DNA of 64,000 nucleotides from Bacteroidales bacterium. GTDB taxonomy: Bacteria > Bacteroidota > Bacteroidia > Bacteroidales > Marinilabiliaceae. This document shows, in pieces, positions 17,599 through 26,606 of the stretch; positions within the stretch are counted from its first letter, which is position 1; each line of letters starts with the position of its first letter. The notes beneath the pieces were generated by a model. The model was not told the origin of the DNA. It worked only from the letters and a program-made list of their open reading frames with translations, and did no database searches. Location of the stretch: assembly GCA_900766825.1 (NCBI GenBank), contig CAAFWU010000036.1:16509-80508 (forward strand), written 5' to 3'. The position numbers and the translations under genes were made by a program.

Positions 17599-18288
17599 CT
17601 ATAGGATATGACCCACGATCATGAACATGCTGCACCACATGGCGGCAAAGCCAACCACATAGCCCATGAGTAGCTGGGCCGAGGTGTGGGCTCGCTCGTA
17701 GAGACGGGTCCAAGCCGAGAGACCTGCGGCCACAAAGGCCAAGGCAGCAAGCCAACAGAAGTCGGTTTGAAAGATGAGCCCCGTGAAAACCACATAGGCC
17801 AAGAGACCGCCCGTGCCCAAAGTGTGGAGGCTTATCTTCCAACGCAAGGAGCAGAGCCCAGCAAATACAAGCATCGAGGCTTCGCCCCAAAGCATGCCCA
17901 CAAGGGGTGCGGGCAGAATATGGCGCGGCATGACAAAGAGAGCCACCATCATGAGGGCGCCAATGGTTATGCAGGGCAGCACACGCTCCTGACGGCTGTT
18001 CATCTCCAACTCCTTGATGTGGCCTGTGAACATATAGACTCCAATGATCATGAGGGGGCATAGACAGCCCACAAGTCCCATGAGCACAATGATGAATGTG
18101 AAGGCGCGGAGCGAGAATCCGTGGGCGTAGGGTGAGTTGCCAAAGAGGGTGATGAGTGTGCAGTAGGCTGGCATGAGCAGAGGGTGGCACAGCACGGTGG
18201 TTATCTTGGAGAGCACGTGCATAATGGGCTCTTCGGCACCGTGGACCACAAAGTCCTCATTGGTCACCTCGTTTGGGTTTTCTGACAT
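17599..18288 (-). CDS. PAP2-like integral membrane protein
   Basis: The 229 residues have about six hydrophobic segments and an N-terminal acidic cytoplasmic stretch (SENPNEVTNEDFVVHGAEEP). The C-terminal half resembles PAP2 phosphatase motifs: KISLHTLGTGGL (motif 2-like with His) and YERAHTSAQLLMGYVVG (motif 3-like R..HT..Q...G). The usual motif 1 KxxxxxxRP is not obvious (NSRQERVLP around residues 97-105 is the nearest), so catalytic competence is uncertain. Family members dephosphorylate lipid or undecaprenyl pyrophosphates. It starts 22 bases after rpoN stops, on the same strand. Confidence 0.65.
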   Translation of the reverse strand: MSENPNEVTNEDFVVHGAEEPIMHVLSKITTVLCHPLLMPAYCTLITLFGNSPYAHGFSLRAFTFIIVLMGLVGCLCPLMIIGVYMFTGHIKELEMNSRQERVLPCITIGALMMVALFVMPRHILPAPLVGMLWGEASMLVFAGLCSLRWKISLHTLGTGGLLAYVVFTGLIFQTDFCWLAALAFVAAGLSAWTRLYERAHTSAQLLMGYVVGFAAMWCSMFMIVGHIL

Positions 18289-18310
18289 GTTATTTGTTTA
18301 GGGGTCTGTG

Positions 18311-19780
18311 CTAAATTGTTTTGCGCAATCGAGCCACGGCAATGCCCATCTGCTCGCGATACTTGGCCACGGTGCGACGGGCAATCTGATAGGACTTATC
18401 GCGGAGGATCTCTACGAGGCGCTCGTCGGTTAGGGGATGACGTTTGTCCTCGGCATCAATGGCTTCGCGGAGGATTTTCTTGACTTCGCGGGTCGAAACA
18501 TCATCACCATCGGCATTTTGCAGGGCCTCGGTGAAGAAATACTTTAGGGGGTAGATGCCAAAGGGGGTTTGGACATATTTGCTATTCGAGACGCGAGAGA
18601 TGGTGGAGACATCGAGACCTGTGCGGTCCGCAATGTCTTTCAGAATCATGGGTTTGAGCTTACGTTCGTCGCCATCGATAAAATAATCGCCCTGATAGTC
18701 GATGATGCTCTGCATAACGAGGCGCAAGGTGTTGTGGCGCTGCTTGATGGCATCGATGAACCACTGGGCAGACTTGACCTTTTCCTTAACGAATGTGGCG
18801 GCATCGCGCTGCTCGTTGGATAGGTTGGACTTGTTACTGTTGTACTCGCGGAGCATGTCGGCATAGGTTCGGGAGATCATTAGCTCGGGCTCGCCTTTGC
18901 GGTTGAGGTGGAAGGAGATCTTACCGTCTTCGTAGTCCACAATGAAGTCGGGGACCACATGCTGGGCTTGGCGCACCAGACCACCGCCGTAGGCACTGCC
19001 TGGTTTGGGGTTCAAACGAACAATGATGGCTGTGGCTTGCTTGAGCTGGTCGTCGGTTATGTGGAGTTTGCGCATAACCTTATCGTAGTGGTGTTGCGAG
19101 AACTCCTCGAAACACTTATCGAGAACTTCGATTGCCAACTGAATATCGGGCTGCTGTGGATCTCGGGCTTTGTGCAACTGGAGCAGGAGACACTCGCGAA
19201 GGTCTCGCGCCCCAACGCCCGAGGGGTCGAACTGCTGAACAATGTCCAGAACTTCGGTTACCTCGGCATCGGACACGTCTTCGTTGATGGCAAAGGAGAC
19301 ATCGTCGGCAATGTTTTGAACATCGCGGCGGAGGTAGCCATCCTCGTCAATATTACCAATTATATAGGAGGCAATCTGTTCTTGTCGGGGCGATAGGTCA
19401 TGGAGCCCTACTTGTTCCTCGAGATGCTCGTAGAATGACGAGGCTTCGCTCACGGGCACACGCTCGCGGCGGTCGTCGTCGTCGGAATAGTTATTGGCCT
19501 GCATCTTGTAGGCTGGGATATCTTCGTTGAGCAGATAGCCCTCTATGGTGCCATCGTCGGGCTGCTGATCTTGGGCCGCATTAACCTGAGGTTCAGGCAC
19601 TTCATCATTATTGCGGCGCATGGCATCCTCGTCAACCTCCAGCACGGGGTTGGCTTCAATCTCCTCCTTGATTCGCTGTTCCATTTGGGCTGTGGGAATC
19701 TCCAACAGTTTGACCAACTGGATTTGCATGGGCGAGAGCTTCTGCTGCAACTTAAGCTGTAGACTTTGGTTGATGGCCAT
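18311..19780 (-). CDS. rpoN: RNA polymerase sigma-54 factor
   Basis: Sigma-54 directs polymerase to -24/-12 promoters that need an AAA activator. Region I is the Gln/Leu-rich start SLQLKLQQKLSPMQIQLVKL; region II is acidic (about 50-110); the core-binding region follows (LSPRQEQIASYIIGNIDEDG); the HTH lies near RTGLDVSTISRVSNSKYVQT; and the RpoN box is RRTVAKYREQMGI close to the C-terminus. I start it at the ATG at 19780 (MAINQSLQLKLQQ, 489 aa) because the -7 box at 19813-19820 excludes the longer start at 19825. It heads a four-gene minus-strand run with short gaps. Confidence 0.96.
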   Translation of the reverse strand: MAINQSLQLKLQQKLSPMQIQLVKLLEIPTAQMEQRIKEEIEANPVLEVDEDAMRRNNDEVPEPQVNAAQDQQPDDGTIEGYLLNEDIPAYKMQANNYSDDDDRRERVPVSEASSFYEHLEEQVGLHDLSPRQEQIASYIIGNIDEDGYLRRDVQNIADDVSFAINEDVSDAEVTEVLDIVQQFDPSGVGARDLRECLLLQLHKARDPQQPDIQLAIEVLDKCFEEFSQHHYDKVMRKLHITDDQLKQATAIIVRLNPKPGSAYGGGLVRQAQHVVPDFIVDYEDGKISFHLNRKGEPELMISRTYADMLREYNSNKSNLSNEQRDAATFVKEKVKSAQWFIDAIKQRHNTLRLVMQSIIDYQGDYFIDGDERKLKPMILKDIADRTGLDVSTISRVSNSKYVQTPFGIYPLKYFFTEALQNADGDDVSTREVKKILREAIDAEDKRHPLTDERLVEILRDKSYQIARRTVAKYREQMGIAVARLRKTI

Positions 19781-19812
19781 GAATCGGATTGTTTTTTTAA
19801 GACTAATATATG

Positions 19813-19820
19813 CAAATTTA
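19813..19820 (-). promoter_or_regulatory. -7 box of rpoN
   Basis: The minus strand reads TAAATTTG, an exact TAnnTTTG match, 33-40 bases before the chosen ATG. No -33 element at normal spacing is evident. Confidence 0.5.
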
Positions 19821-19947
19821 GTCATATTCCCACAAATTAGGAACAGAGAGATGCGGCAAGGGCTTGTTTGTCTTGCTCTTTACACTCTTTTTTTGTTACT
19901 TTAAGGTAACGCATTCCCCAACCCCACTCACCCCAAAGAGAAAAAAG

Positions 19948-20808
19948 ATGAAGAAGAGACCCAAGGTTGCACTAATCTATGACTTCGATGGCACATTGGC
20001 CCCTGGCAACATGCAAGAGTTTGGCTACATGAAGGCAATTGGGGCCAACAAAGATGAGTTTTGGAGACAGAACGACACCCTCTCGGAGCAGAACGATGCC
20101 AGTGGCATCCTCTGCTACATGTTCCTAATGCTGCGCGAGGCCCACAAGCAAAACATTGCATTGAGTAGGGACATGTTTCGCAAATTTGGTCAGGACGTTA
20201 AGCTCTACGAGGGCGTTCGCGACTGGTTCGACATCATAACAGCCTATGGCAACTTTATTGGCTTGGACATCAGTCACTTCATCAACTCCTCGGGCCTCAA
20301 AGAGATGATAGAGGGCACCACCATAGCCTCAAAATTCGAGGCCATCTACGCCTCGTCATATCTCTACGACAAAAATGGCACCCCAATATGGCCTGCCGTA
20401 GCCGTAGACTACACCACCAAAACGCAGTTTATTTTCAAGATAAACAAGGGAATAAAAGAAATTTCGGACACAAAAAGAATCAACGAATACATGCCACCCG
20501 ACGAACGCCCCATACCCTTTAGCCACATGATATATTTGGGCGACGGAACCACCGATGTGCCCTGCATGAAGGTGGTCAAAGACCATGGGGGACACAGCAT
20601 TGCCGTGTACAAAACGGGCGACGAGCGTGCCAAACAGACAGCCGTGAAGCTAATAAACGAACAGAGGGTCAACTTTGCCTGCCCAGCCAACTACCGCGAG
20701 GGTAAGATGCTACACAAACTTGTCCGCCGCATTTTGGACAAGATAAAGGCCGACTACGAGTTCGACCGCTTAGAGCGACTTAACAAACGGCGTTATAGTC
20801 CCAAATAA
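19948..20808 (+). CDS. HAD superfamily hydrolase
   Basis: It encodes about 286 residues from the ATG at 19948 (MKKRPKVALIYDFDGTLAPG). Motif I is DFDGTLA with both aspartates; motif IV is YLGDGTTDVPCMK with GDG..D; a Lys between them (KTQFIFKIN region) can serve as motif II/III. The long cap region (about residues 25-170) suggests a small-metabolite phosphatase. The substrate is unknown. A 5'-ward extension of the frame (to 19864) is hydrophobic but lacks a ribosome site and is rejected as start. It is read divergently from rpoN and precedes queA by 76 bases. Confidence 0.85.
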   Translation: MKKRPKVALIYDFDGTLAPGNMQEFGYMKAIGANKDEFWRQNDTLSEQNDASGILCYMFLMLREAHKQNIALSRDMFRKFGQDVKLYEGVRDWFDIITAYGNFIGLDISHFINSSGLKEMIEGTTIASKFEAIYASSYLYDKNGTPIWPAVAVDYTTKTQFIFKINKGIKEISDTKRINEYMPPDERPIPFSHMIYLGDGTTDVPCMKVVKDHGGHSIAVYKTGDERAKQTAVKLINEQRVNFACPANYREGKMLHKLVRRILDKIKADYEFDRLERLNKRRYSPK

Positions 20809-20832
20809 GTAAACTTTCGACTTAAAAATACA

Positions 20833-20840
20833 TAACTTTG
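20833..20840 (+). promoter_or_regulatory. -7 box of queA
   Basis: TAACTTTG matches TAnnTTTG exactly and lies 45 bases before the queA start. Confidence 0.5.
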
Positions 20841-20884
20841 TCCCCTCAAGAAAAACCCTCAACACATAAATAGAGCCTAAAACA

Positions 20885-22126
20885 GTGGAAGTCTACGACT
20901 ACGATTTGCCCAACGAGCGAATTGCCAAATACCCTCTCGAACAACGAGATGCCTCTAAACTCTTGGTCTACAACCATGGCACCATCACCGACGACCATTT
21001 TGGCAACCTGGTAAACCACCTACCCCAACGTTCCCTTTTGGTTCGCAACGACACCAAAGTCATCCGCGCTCGCCTGAAGTTCGCCAAGACCACAGGAGCC
21101 ATCATAGAGGTCTTCTGCCTCGAGCCATTGGAGCCCTCCGAGGTCGAGATGGCCTTCACTGTAACCCGCCATGCCGTTTGGAAGTGCATTGTGGGCAACA
21201 GCAAGCGATGGAAAGAGGGACCTCTGACTCTGGAGGTATCCACCCCACGCGGAGCAGTAACCCTGAGTGCCACTCGCCTCAGCATAGAGGACAACACATC
21301 CCACGTGGCCTTCGATTGGCAATGGGCCGACGCGAGCAACACCGAGACCGATACCACCTTTGCCGAGGTCATTGAGGCTGCAGGCGTTATGCCCATTCCA
21401 CCCTACCTCAACCGAGAGACCGAACCCATCGACAACACTCGTTATCAGACAGTCTACAGTTGCCACAAGGGTTCCGTGGCGGCACCAACAGCTGGTTTAC
21501 ACTTCACCCCACAGGTGCTGGAGCAGGTCGAGGCTGCGGGTCACACAATTGCCAACGTCACCCTCCACGTGGGTGCAGGCACATTCAAGCCCGTGACCAC
21601 AGACAAGGCCGAGGACCACGTGATGCACACCGAGCATATCGTGGTCACACGCGAGGTCATTGCCCAGCTGAGGAACAAATTGGCCATCAACGAGCAAAAG
21701 GGTAAGCCAACGGGCAAAGATTTGGTTGTGGCTGTGGGCACCACGTCGGTGCGCACATTGGAGAGCCTATTTTGGCTCGGAGTCAAACTGCTGGACAATC
21801 AGAGCATAGAGGATGGCTTGGCACAATGGGATGCCTATCATCTGCCACAGCATATTGCAGCAACAGAAGCCCTTGGAGCTCTGCTAAACTATCTGGACAA
21901 CAATAACATGGCGGAGCTACACAACCAGACCCAGATAATGATAATGCCAGGCTACAAGTTCCGCATCGTTGGGGCTCTAATAACCAACTTCCATCAGCCC
22001 CACAGCACACTGCTGTTGCTCATCGGGGCCTTTGTGGGCGACAACTGGCGCCAAATCTACAAGCACGCTTTGGACAACGACTATCGTTTCCTGAGCTATG
22101 GGGACTCATCGTTGCTGATGCCATAA
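20885..22126 (+). CDS. queA: S-adenosylmethionine:tRNA ribosyltransferase-isomerase
   Basis: QueA transfers the ribosyl part of SAM to 7-aminomethyl-deazaguanine in tRNA, making epoxyqueuosine. The 413-residue protein starts with GTG (VYDYDLPNERIAKYPLEQRD, the conserved N-terminus; no ATG nearby fits) and has LLVRNDTKVIRARL, SVAAPTAGLHFTP, VTLHVGAGTFKPV, MHTEHIVV, VAVGTTSVRTLES and TNFHQPHSTLLLLIGAF. It is longer than the E. coli enzyme (about 356), as is usual for Bacteroidetes. It appears monocistronic. Confidence 0.95.
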   Translation: MEVYDYDLPNERIAKYPLEQRDASKLLVYNHGTITDDHFGNLVNHLPQRSLLVRNDTKVIRARLKFAKTTGAIIEVFCLEPLEPSEVEMAFTVTRHAVWKCIVGNSKRWKEGPLTLEVSTPRGAVTLSATRLSIEDNTSHVAFDWQWADASNTETDTTFAEVIEAAGVMPIPPYLNRETEPIDNTRYQTVYSCHKGSVAAPTAGLHFTPQVLEQVEAAGHTIANVTLHVGAGTFKPVTTDKAEDHVMHTEHIVVTREVIAQLRNKLAINEQKGKPTGKDLVVAVGTTSVRTLESLFWLGVKLLDNQSIEDGLAQWDAYHLPQHIAATEALGALLNYLDNNNMAELHNQTQIMIMPGYKFRIVGALITNFHQPHSTLLLLIGAFVGDNWRQIYKHALDNDYRFLSYGDSSLLMP

Positions 22127-22244
22127 GAGAAATTGCAGGCAACAATTTAAGTCATCCACCTACCCCCAACAATACTGTTCGCCCAACAGTAACAACATTT
22201 AATTAACCCTCTTTAATTCATTTATTGGTAAAAAACTGACTTTT

Positions 22245-22278
22245 TTTGCCATAAAAGTAAAGAAAAGGGTTAACTTTG
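22245..22278 (+). promoter_or_regulatory. Promoter of tRNA-Leu
   Basis: TTTG (22245-22248) and TAACTTTG (22271-22278) are separated by 22 bases, slightly longer than usual. They give a primary transcript with about 90 bases of 5' leader before the tRNA. Confidence 0.5.
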
Positions 22279-22378
22279 CGGCGCAAATTACATGAATGGT
22301 GAAACGGAAAGCAAGGGATTTATGCAGCCAAAGCATTCCCAAACCACTCACCATACGAGTGTTAATGCACATCAGGAT

Positions 22379-22460
22379 GCGGGTGTGGCGAAATTGGTAG
22401 ACGTATCAGACTTAGGATCTGATGTCGAAAGGCGTAGGGGTTCGAGTCCCCTCACCCGTA
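22379..22460 (+). tRNA. tRNA-Leu (anticodon UAG)
   Basis: The cloverleaf can be drawn by eye: acceptor arm GCGGGTG/CACCCGT (the outermost pair is a G-U), D arm with TTGGTAGA, anticodon stem TCAGA/TCTGA around loop CTTAGGA (anticodon TAG), a long variable arm (TGTCGAAAGGCGT) typical of class II tRNAs, and T arm GGGGTTCGAGTCCCC. CCA is not encoded. Confidence 0.95.
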
Positions 22461-22609
22461 CAAAGACACAATTATTTATTCTGGTGTAACGCACAACTCA
22501 TTTTCAAAGTCGGTCAGACTTTCTAAATAGACAATGGGTGCGCACACACCACACACACAAGACGTGGGTCTCGTGTAACATAAAAAATAATATCCAACAA
22601 CTGGTTGAA

Positions 22610-23959
22610 ATGAACATTTCAAAAGAGAATATCGATGCTCTCAACGCCGTTCTGACTCTTGAGTTCGACAAGGCTGACTATGAGCCCCAAGCTGAGAAGG
22701 CTGTAAAGGACTATGCTAAGCGCATAAACATCAAAGGTTTCCGTCCTGGTCATGCCCCCATTGCCATGGTCAAAAAAATGTATGGCAACTCCATACTCGT
22801 TGACACCATCAACACCCTCGTTGGCAACCAGCTCTCACAATACATAGCCGAGAACAAAATCGACATCCTCGGCGAGCCCCTGCCCGCTCAGGATCAGCAG
22901 CCCATCGATTTCGATCAGCCTTTGGACAAGATCACCCTCAAATTCGATCTTGGTCTCTCGCCTGAGGTTAACGTCACCGTAGACAAAAACCTCACCATTC
23001 CCCAGTACACAATCACCGTCGACGACAAAGCCATCGACGCTCAGATAAAGAACATCACAGGTCGCCTCGGCGGTCAGGAGCCCGTTGAGGTTGCCAGCGA
23101 GAAGTCTATGCTCAAGGGCACTTTGGAGCTCGGCGAGACCAAGAACGAGAAGGCCCTCGCCTCTGTAGAGGTCATCAAAGACGAAGCCGAGAAAGCCAAG
23201 TTCGTTGGCAAAAAGGCTGGCGACGTTGTTGAGTTCGAGATCCGCAAAGCATACCCCGACACCACCGAGATCTCTTACCTCCTTGGCATCAGCAAAGAGG
23301 AGGCAGAGGCCGTTGCCGAAGGCGCCATTGCCAAAATGACCCTCAGCGAGGTTTCTGAGTTCAAAGAGGCTGAGCTCAACAACGAGCTCTTTGCCAAGGT
23401 ATTCCCCAAAGAGAACATAGAGAACGAGGCCGACTTCCGTACCAAGGTTGCCGAGCAGGTTGCCAAGAACAACGAGTTCTCACAGGACTTCCGTTTCGCT
23501 CTCGACGTACGCAAGGCCCTCCTCAACGCAGCTGGCGAGCTCCAGCTCCCCGAGGAGTTCTTGAAGCGTTGGCTCACCGCAGTAAACAAAGACAACGATA
23601 AGTTCACACCCGACGTGCTCACCAACGAGTTCCCAAAATTCCTCGAGGACCTCAAGTGGCAGGTTGTTAAGAACCGAGTTGCTCGCGCCCACGAGATCAA
23701 GGTAGACAATCAGGATCTCTTGAATCAGGCCAAGAAGCAGGTTCGCTTGCAGTTCATGCGCTACGGCATTGCCGACGTGCCCGAAGAGAACCTCAACGAG
23801 TACGCAGCCAACATGCTCAAGAACGAGGAGCAGCGTGGTCACATCGTAGAGGGCGCATTGGAGGACAAACTGGTTCAGTTGGCTAAAGACAACGCCAATG
23901 TCGAGTCCAAGAACATTCAGGAGGATGAATTCAACAAACTCTTCGAGAACGAGAAATAA
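22610..23959 (+). CDS. tig: Trigger factor chaperone
   Basis: Trigger factor is the ribosome-bound chaperone and prolyl isomerase. I start it at the ATG 22610 (MNISKENIDALNAVLTLEF, 449 aa); the longer frame adds a non-homologous His-rich lead. The ribosome-docking signature GFRPGHAP is near residue 46-53. The middle domain (about 150-250) takes the PPIase position but does not show the usual FKBP signature, as is normal in Bacteroidetes. The C-terminal helical arms follow. It lies upstream of clpP and clpX as in many bacteria, but a terminator separates it from clpP. Confidence 0.93.
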   Translation: MNISKENIDALNAVLTLEFDKADYEPQAEKAVKDYAKRINIKGFRPGHAPIAMVKKMYGNSILVDTINTLVGNQLSQYIAENKIDILGEPLPAQDQQPIDFDQPLDKITLKFDLGLSPEVNVTVDKNLTIPQYTITVDDKAIDAQIKNITGRLGGQEPVEVASEKSMLKGTLELGETKNEKALASVEVIKDEAEKAKFVGKKAGDVVEFEIRKAYPDTTEISYLLGISKEEAEAVAEGAIAKMTLSEVSEFKEAELNNELFAKVFPKENIENEADFRTKVAEQVAKNNEFSQDFRFALDVRKALLNAAGELQLPEEFLKRWLTAVNKDNDKFTPDVLTNEFPKFLEDLKWQVVKNRVARAHEIKVDNQDLLNQAKKQVRLQFMRYGIADVPEENLNEYAANMLKNEEQRGHIVEGALEDKLVQLAKDNANVESKNIQEDEFNKLFENEK

Positions 23960-23980
23960 TCCTTTCTGACCAAAATAGAT

Positions 23981-24024
23981 GCAGCCTTGCGGAGCCCATG
24001 GGGACTGCGCAAGGCTGTTTTTGC
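23981..24024 (+). terminator. Terminator of tig
   Basis: Stem CAGCCTTGCG (23982-23991) with CGCAAGGCTG (24008-24017) followed by TTTTTGCTTT. Confidence 0.85.
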
Positions 24025-24068
24025 TTTATTTCCAAAATCAAACACCCTTTCAATCAGGCTTTAACATC

Positions 24069-24743
24069 ATGGATTTGAGAGACTTTAGAAAATATGCTGT
24101 GCACCACAGAGGCATAAGCGGTCACACGTTCGATGACTACAGCAAGGTGACGGATGCCTTCATTTCCCCAACCATCATTGAAGAGCGACAACTGAACGTT
24201 GCCAGCATGGATGTATTCTCACGTCTTATGATGGACCGCATCATTTTCCTCGGCACAGAGATCGATGACGACGTGGCCAACATTGTTCAGGCTCAGTTGC
24301 TCTACTTGGAGTCGGCCGACTCGTCGAAGGACATCTCGATCTACATCAACTCGCCTGGTGGCATTGTCTACGCTGGTTTGGGCATCTACGACACCATGCA
24401 GTACATCTCGTCCGACGTGGCCACCATATGCACAGGCTTGGCTGCCTCCATGGCATCGGTCCTGCTGGTGGCTGGCACCAAGGGCAAACGCTCGGCTCTG
24501 CCACACTCTCGCGTCATGATACACCAGCCCATGGGCGGCGCTCAGGGTCAGGCTTCGGACATCGAGATCACCGCTCGCGAGATCCTCAAACTCAAAAAGG
24601 AGCTCTACGACATCCTCTCATCTCACTCTGGACGCACGTTCGAGGAGATTGAGCGCGACTCAGACCGCGACCATTGGATGGTGGCCGAAGAGGCCAAAGC
24701 CTATGGCATGATCGACGAGGTGCTCCGTAGGGAAAAGAAATAG
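24069..24743 (+). CDS. clpP: ATP-dependent Clp protease proteolytic subunit
   Basis: ClpP forms the barrel-shaped serine protease used by ClpX. It has 224 residues from MDLRDFRKYAVHHRG. The triad is Ser127 (TGLAASMAS), His152 (HSRVMIHQPMGG) and Asp201 (DSDRDHWM). FLGTEIDDDVANIVQAQLLYL is the head-domain signature. The ATG at 24069 is chosen over an upstream frame that runs through the tig terminator. The N-terminus is about 25 residues longer than in E. coli, probably including a propeptide. A hairpin separates it from clpX. Confidence 0.96.
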   Translation: MDLRDFRKYAVHHRGISGHTFDDYSKVTDAFISPTIIEERQLNVASMDVFSRLMMDRIIFLGTEIDDDVANIVQAQLLYLESADSSKDISIYINSPGGIVYAGLGIYDTMQYISSDVATICTGLAASMASVLLVAGTKGKRSALPHSRVMIHQPMGGAQGQASDIEITAREILKLKKELYDILSSHSGRTFEEIERDSDRDHWMVAEEAKAYGMIDEVLRREKK

Positions 24744-24805
24744 ACAACCAGTCTATATCAACCTTATTTTGTGGCACACTACAACATGAGCCACAAACAT
24801 GCCAT

Positions 24806-24842
24806 GCAGAGCCGAGGCATTGCTGCTCGGCCCTGCTTTTTT
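24806..24842 (+). terminator. Terminator of clpP
   Basis: Stem GCAGAGCCGAG (24806-24816) with CTCGGCCCTGC (24826-24836), one mismatch, then six T (24837-24842). Confidence 0.8.
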
Positions 24843-25016
24843 GCTAATTTACAACGCTCTGCGCAAACTTTTATTCGAAGGAGGACGATTCGCAATGCCC
24901 AAAACAATGGGGCAACACACCTCCACTTGCTCACCCTCGAACACTGAAATATTCGCTCGTGATGGGAGAATAAGAAAAACGCAGAGACCCAACATTAGAA
25001 AACAAGGAGACCCATA

Positions 25017-26276
25017 ATGGCCAAGAAAACAGGCGACTGCTGCTCATTCTGTGGGCGCGACCGACAAGGCGCAGGACTGCTAATAAGCGGCATAGTTCCC
25101 AACTGCTATATCTGCGAAGAGTGTGTGCAACAAGCTTACCAGATTGTAACCGAAAACAGCAAGGTAAACAGCAAAGCTGCCGTTAGCAAACTCAAAATAC
25201 GTAAGCCTCAGGAAATAAAAGAGTATCTGGACCTCTACGTCATTGGTCAGGAGCAAGCCAAACGCTTCCTATCGGTGGCAGTCTACAACCACTACAAACG
25301 TCTGATGCAAGACACCCTGCCAGGTGGGCAAACCGACGGAGCCGATGACGATGTAGAGATAGAGAAATCGAACGTGATACTTGTGGGCGACACTGGCACA
25401 GGCAAGACCCTTTTGGCTCGAACCATTGCCAAATTGCTCGATGTGCCCTTCACCATTGTGGACGCCACTGTGCTCACGCAAGCTGGCTACGTGGGCGAGG
25501 ACATCGAAAGCATCCTGACCCGCCTGCTGCAAGAGGCCGACTACGATGTAGAGAAGGCCGAGCGCGGCATTGTCTTCATCGACGAAATTGACAAAATTGC
25601 TCGCAAGGGCGACAACCCCTCCATAACCCGCGACGTGAGCGGCGAGGGTGTGCAACAGGGTCTGCTGAAACTCCTTGAGGGTTCGGTGGTTAACGTGCCA
25701 CCTCAGGGCGGACGCAAGCACCCCGAGCAGAGGCTTATACCTGTGAACACCCGCAACATCCTCTTCATCTGCGGCGGTGCATTCGATGGCATCAAGGACC
25801 GCATTGCCCAGCGACTCAACAAACGCGTGGTGGGCTATGGTTCCGACCGCGAAAAGGACAAGGTGGACTTCTCGAACCTGATGCAATACATTTCGCCTCA
25901 AGATCTTAAGGCCTTTGGTCTCATTCCCGAAATCATCGGTCGTCTGCCAGTGCTCACAGCCTTGCAACCTCTGGACCGCGAGGCCCTCCGCCGCATTCTC
26001 ACCGAGCCCAAAAACTCGCTCATGAGGCAATACACCAAGTTGCTCAAACTCGATGGCATAGAACTGGTGGTGCCAGAAGAGGTTTTGGACTTCATTGTGG
26101 ACAAAGCAGTAGAGTTCAAAGTGGGAGCACGTGGTCTCAGAGCCATCTGCGAAACCATAATGATGGACCTAATGTACGAGGCCCCAAGCAGCGGCAAGAA
26201 GAAGATTGAGGTTACTCTTGACTACGCCAAGGAACACGTCAGCCACCTCAATGCCGCAAGCCTCAAAGAGGACTAA
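25017..26276 (+). CDS. clpX: ATP-dependent Clp protease ATP-binding subunit ClpX
   Basis: ClpX unfolds substrates for ClpP. The 419 residues show an N-terminal C4 zinc domain (C9, C12, C33, C36), Walker A GDTGTGKT, Walker B FIDEIDKIAR, the RKGDNPSITRDVSGEGVQQG pore/sensor region, and a GYGS/IGRLPV segment with sensor 2 GARGLRAI. It has a good Shine-Dalgarno (AAGGAGA) nine bases before ATG, unusual for this phylum. The 270-bp gap after clpP holds the clpP terminator; the clpX promoter was not identified. Confidence 0.97.
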   Translation: MAKKTGDCCSFCGRDRQGAGLLISGIVPNCYICEECVQQAYQIVTENSKVNSKAAVSKLKIRKPQEIKEYLDLYVIGQEQAKRFLSVAVYNHYKRLMQDTLPGGQTDGADDDVEIEKSNVILVGDTGTGKTLLARTIAKLLDVPFTIVDATVLTQAGYVGEDIESILTRLLQEADYDVEKAERGIVFIDEIDKIARKGDNPSITRDVSGEGVQQGLLKLLEGSVVNVPPQGGRKHPEQRLIPVNTRNILFICGGAFDGIKDRIAQRLNKRVVGYGSDREKDKVDFSNLMQYISPQDLKAFGLIPEIIGRLPVLTALQPLDREALRRILTEPKNSLMRQYTKLLKLDGIELVVPEEVLDFIVDKAVEFKVGARGLRAICETIMMDLMYEAPSSGKKKIEVTLDYAKEHVSHLNAASLKED

Positions 26277-26606
26277 CATTTCTAAATAAATAGGTCTACC
26301 GCTCCACATCTCAGCAAGAACTCGCCGAGGGTCTGCCTAAATGACACACGAGGCTAAGATTTGGTATGTCTTAATGACACACCACGATTTCATCCTCCCT
26401 CACTTTGGCAGAAATTAGACCTTATTAACCAGACTTGGCACACTTTTTGGCAAGAACACATACCACCCCCTGCCCCACCCTCTGGACCCCCTTCTACCCT
26501 ATGAATGAGGAGAGGGCTGATTCCGAGCCTACCCAAGCTATTTATTTAGTATTGTGTGTGGTAGGGGAGTGCGTATTGTTCACATCATTGACCATTTAGC
26601 ACACCC
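26277..26606 (+). other. Intergenic region between clpX and lon
   Basis: No gene is seen in 330 bases. It holds two copies of the 10-mer AATGACACAC about 33 bases apart (about 26341 and 26374), and TTGGCAC followed by TTGGC (26435-26451), which loosely recalls a sigma-54 site but with the wrong spacing. No clear terminator for clpX and no exact -7 box for lon were found. Confidence 0.4.

Noticed and set aside
22379..22460. tRNA-Leu as an attachment site of an integrated element
   Set aside because: No duplicate of the tRNA 3' end and no integrase were found nearby; the following genes (tig, clpP) are core genes.
22292..22489. Open frame of 65 codons across the tRNA-Leu gene
   Set aside because: It runs through the whole tRNA and has no ribosome site; the tRNA explains the sequence.
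24799..25017. 72-codon open frame between clpP and clpX
   Set aside because: It starts within the clpP terminator, has no homology that I recognise, and overlaps the clpX ribosome site.
26435..26451. Sigma-54-like site (TTGGCAC...TTGGC) before lon
   Set aside because: The distance from GG to GC is 11 bases rather than the fixed 10, and at the proper distance the bases are GG. No activator site is evident.
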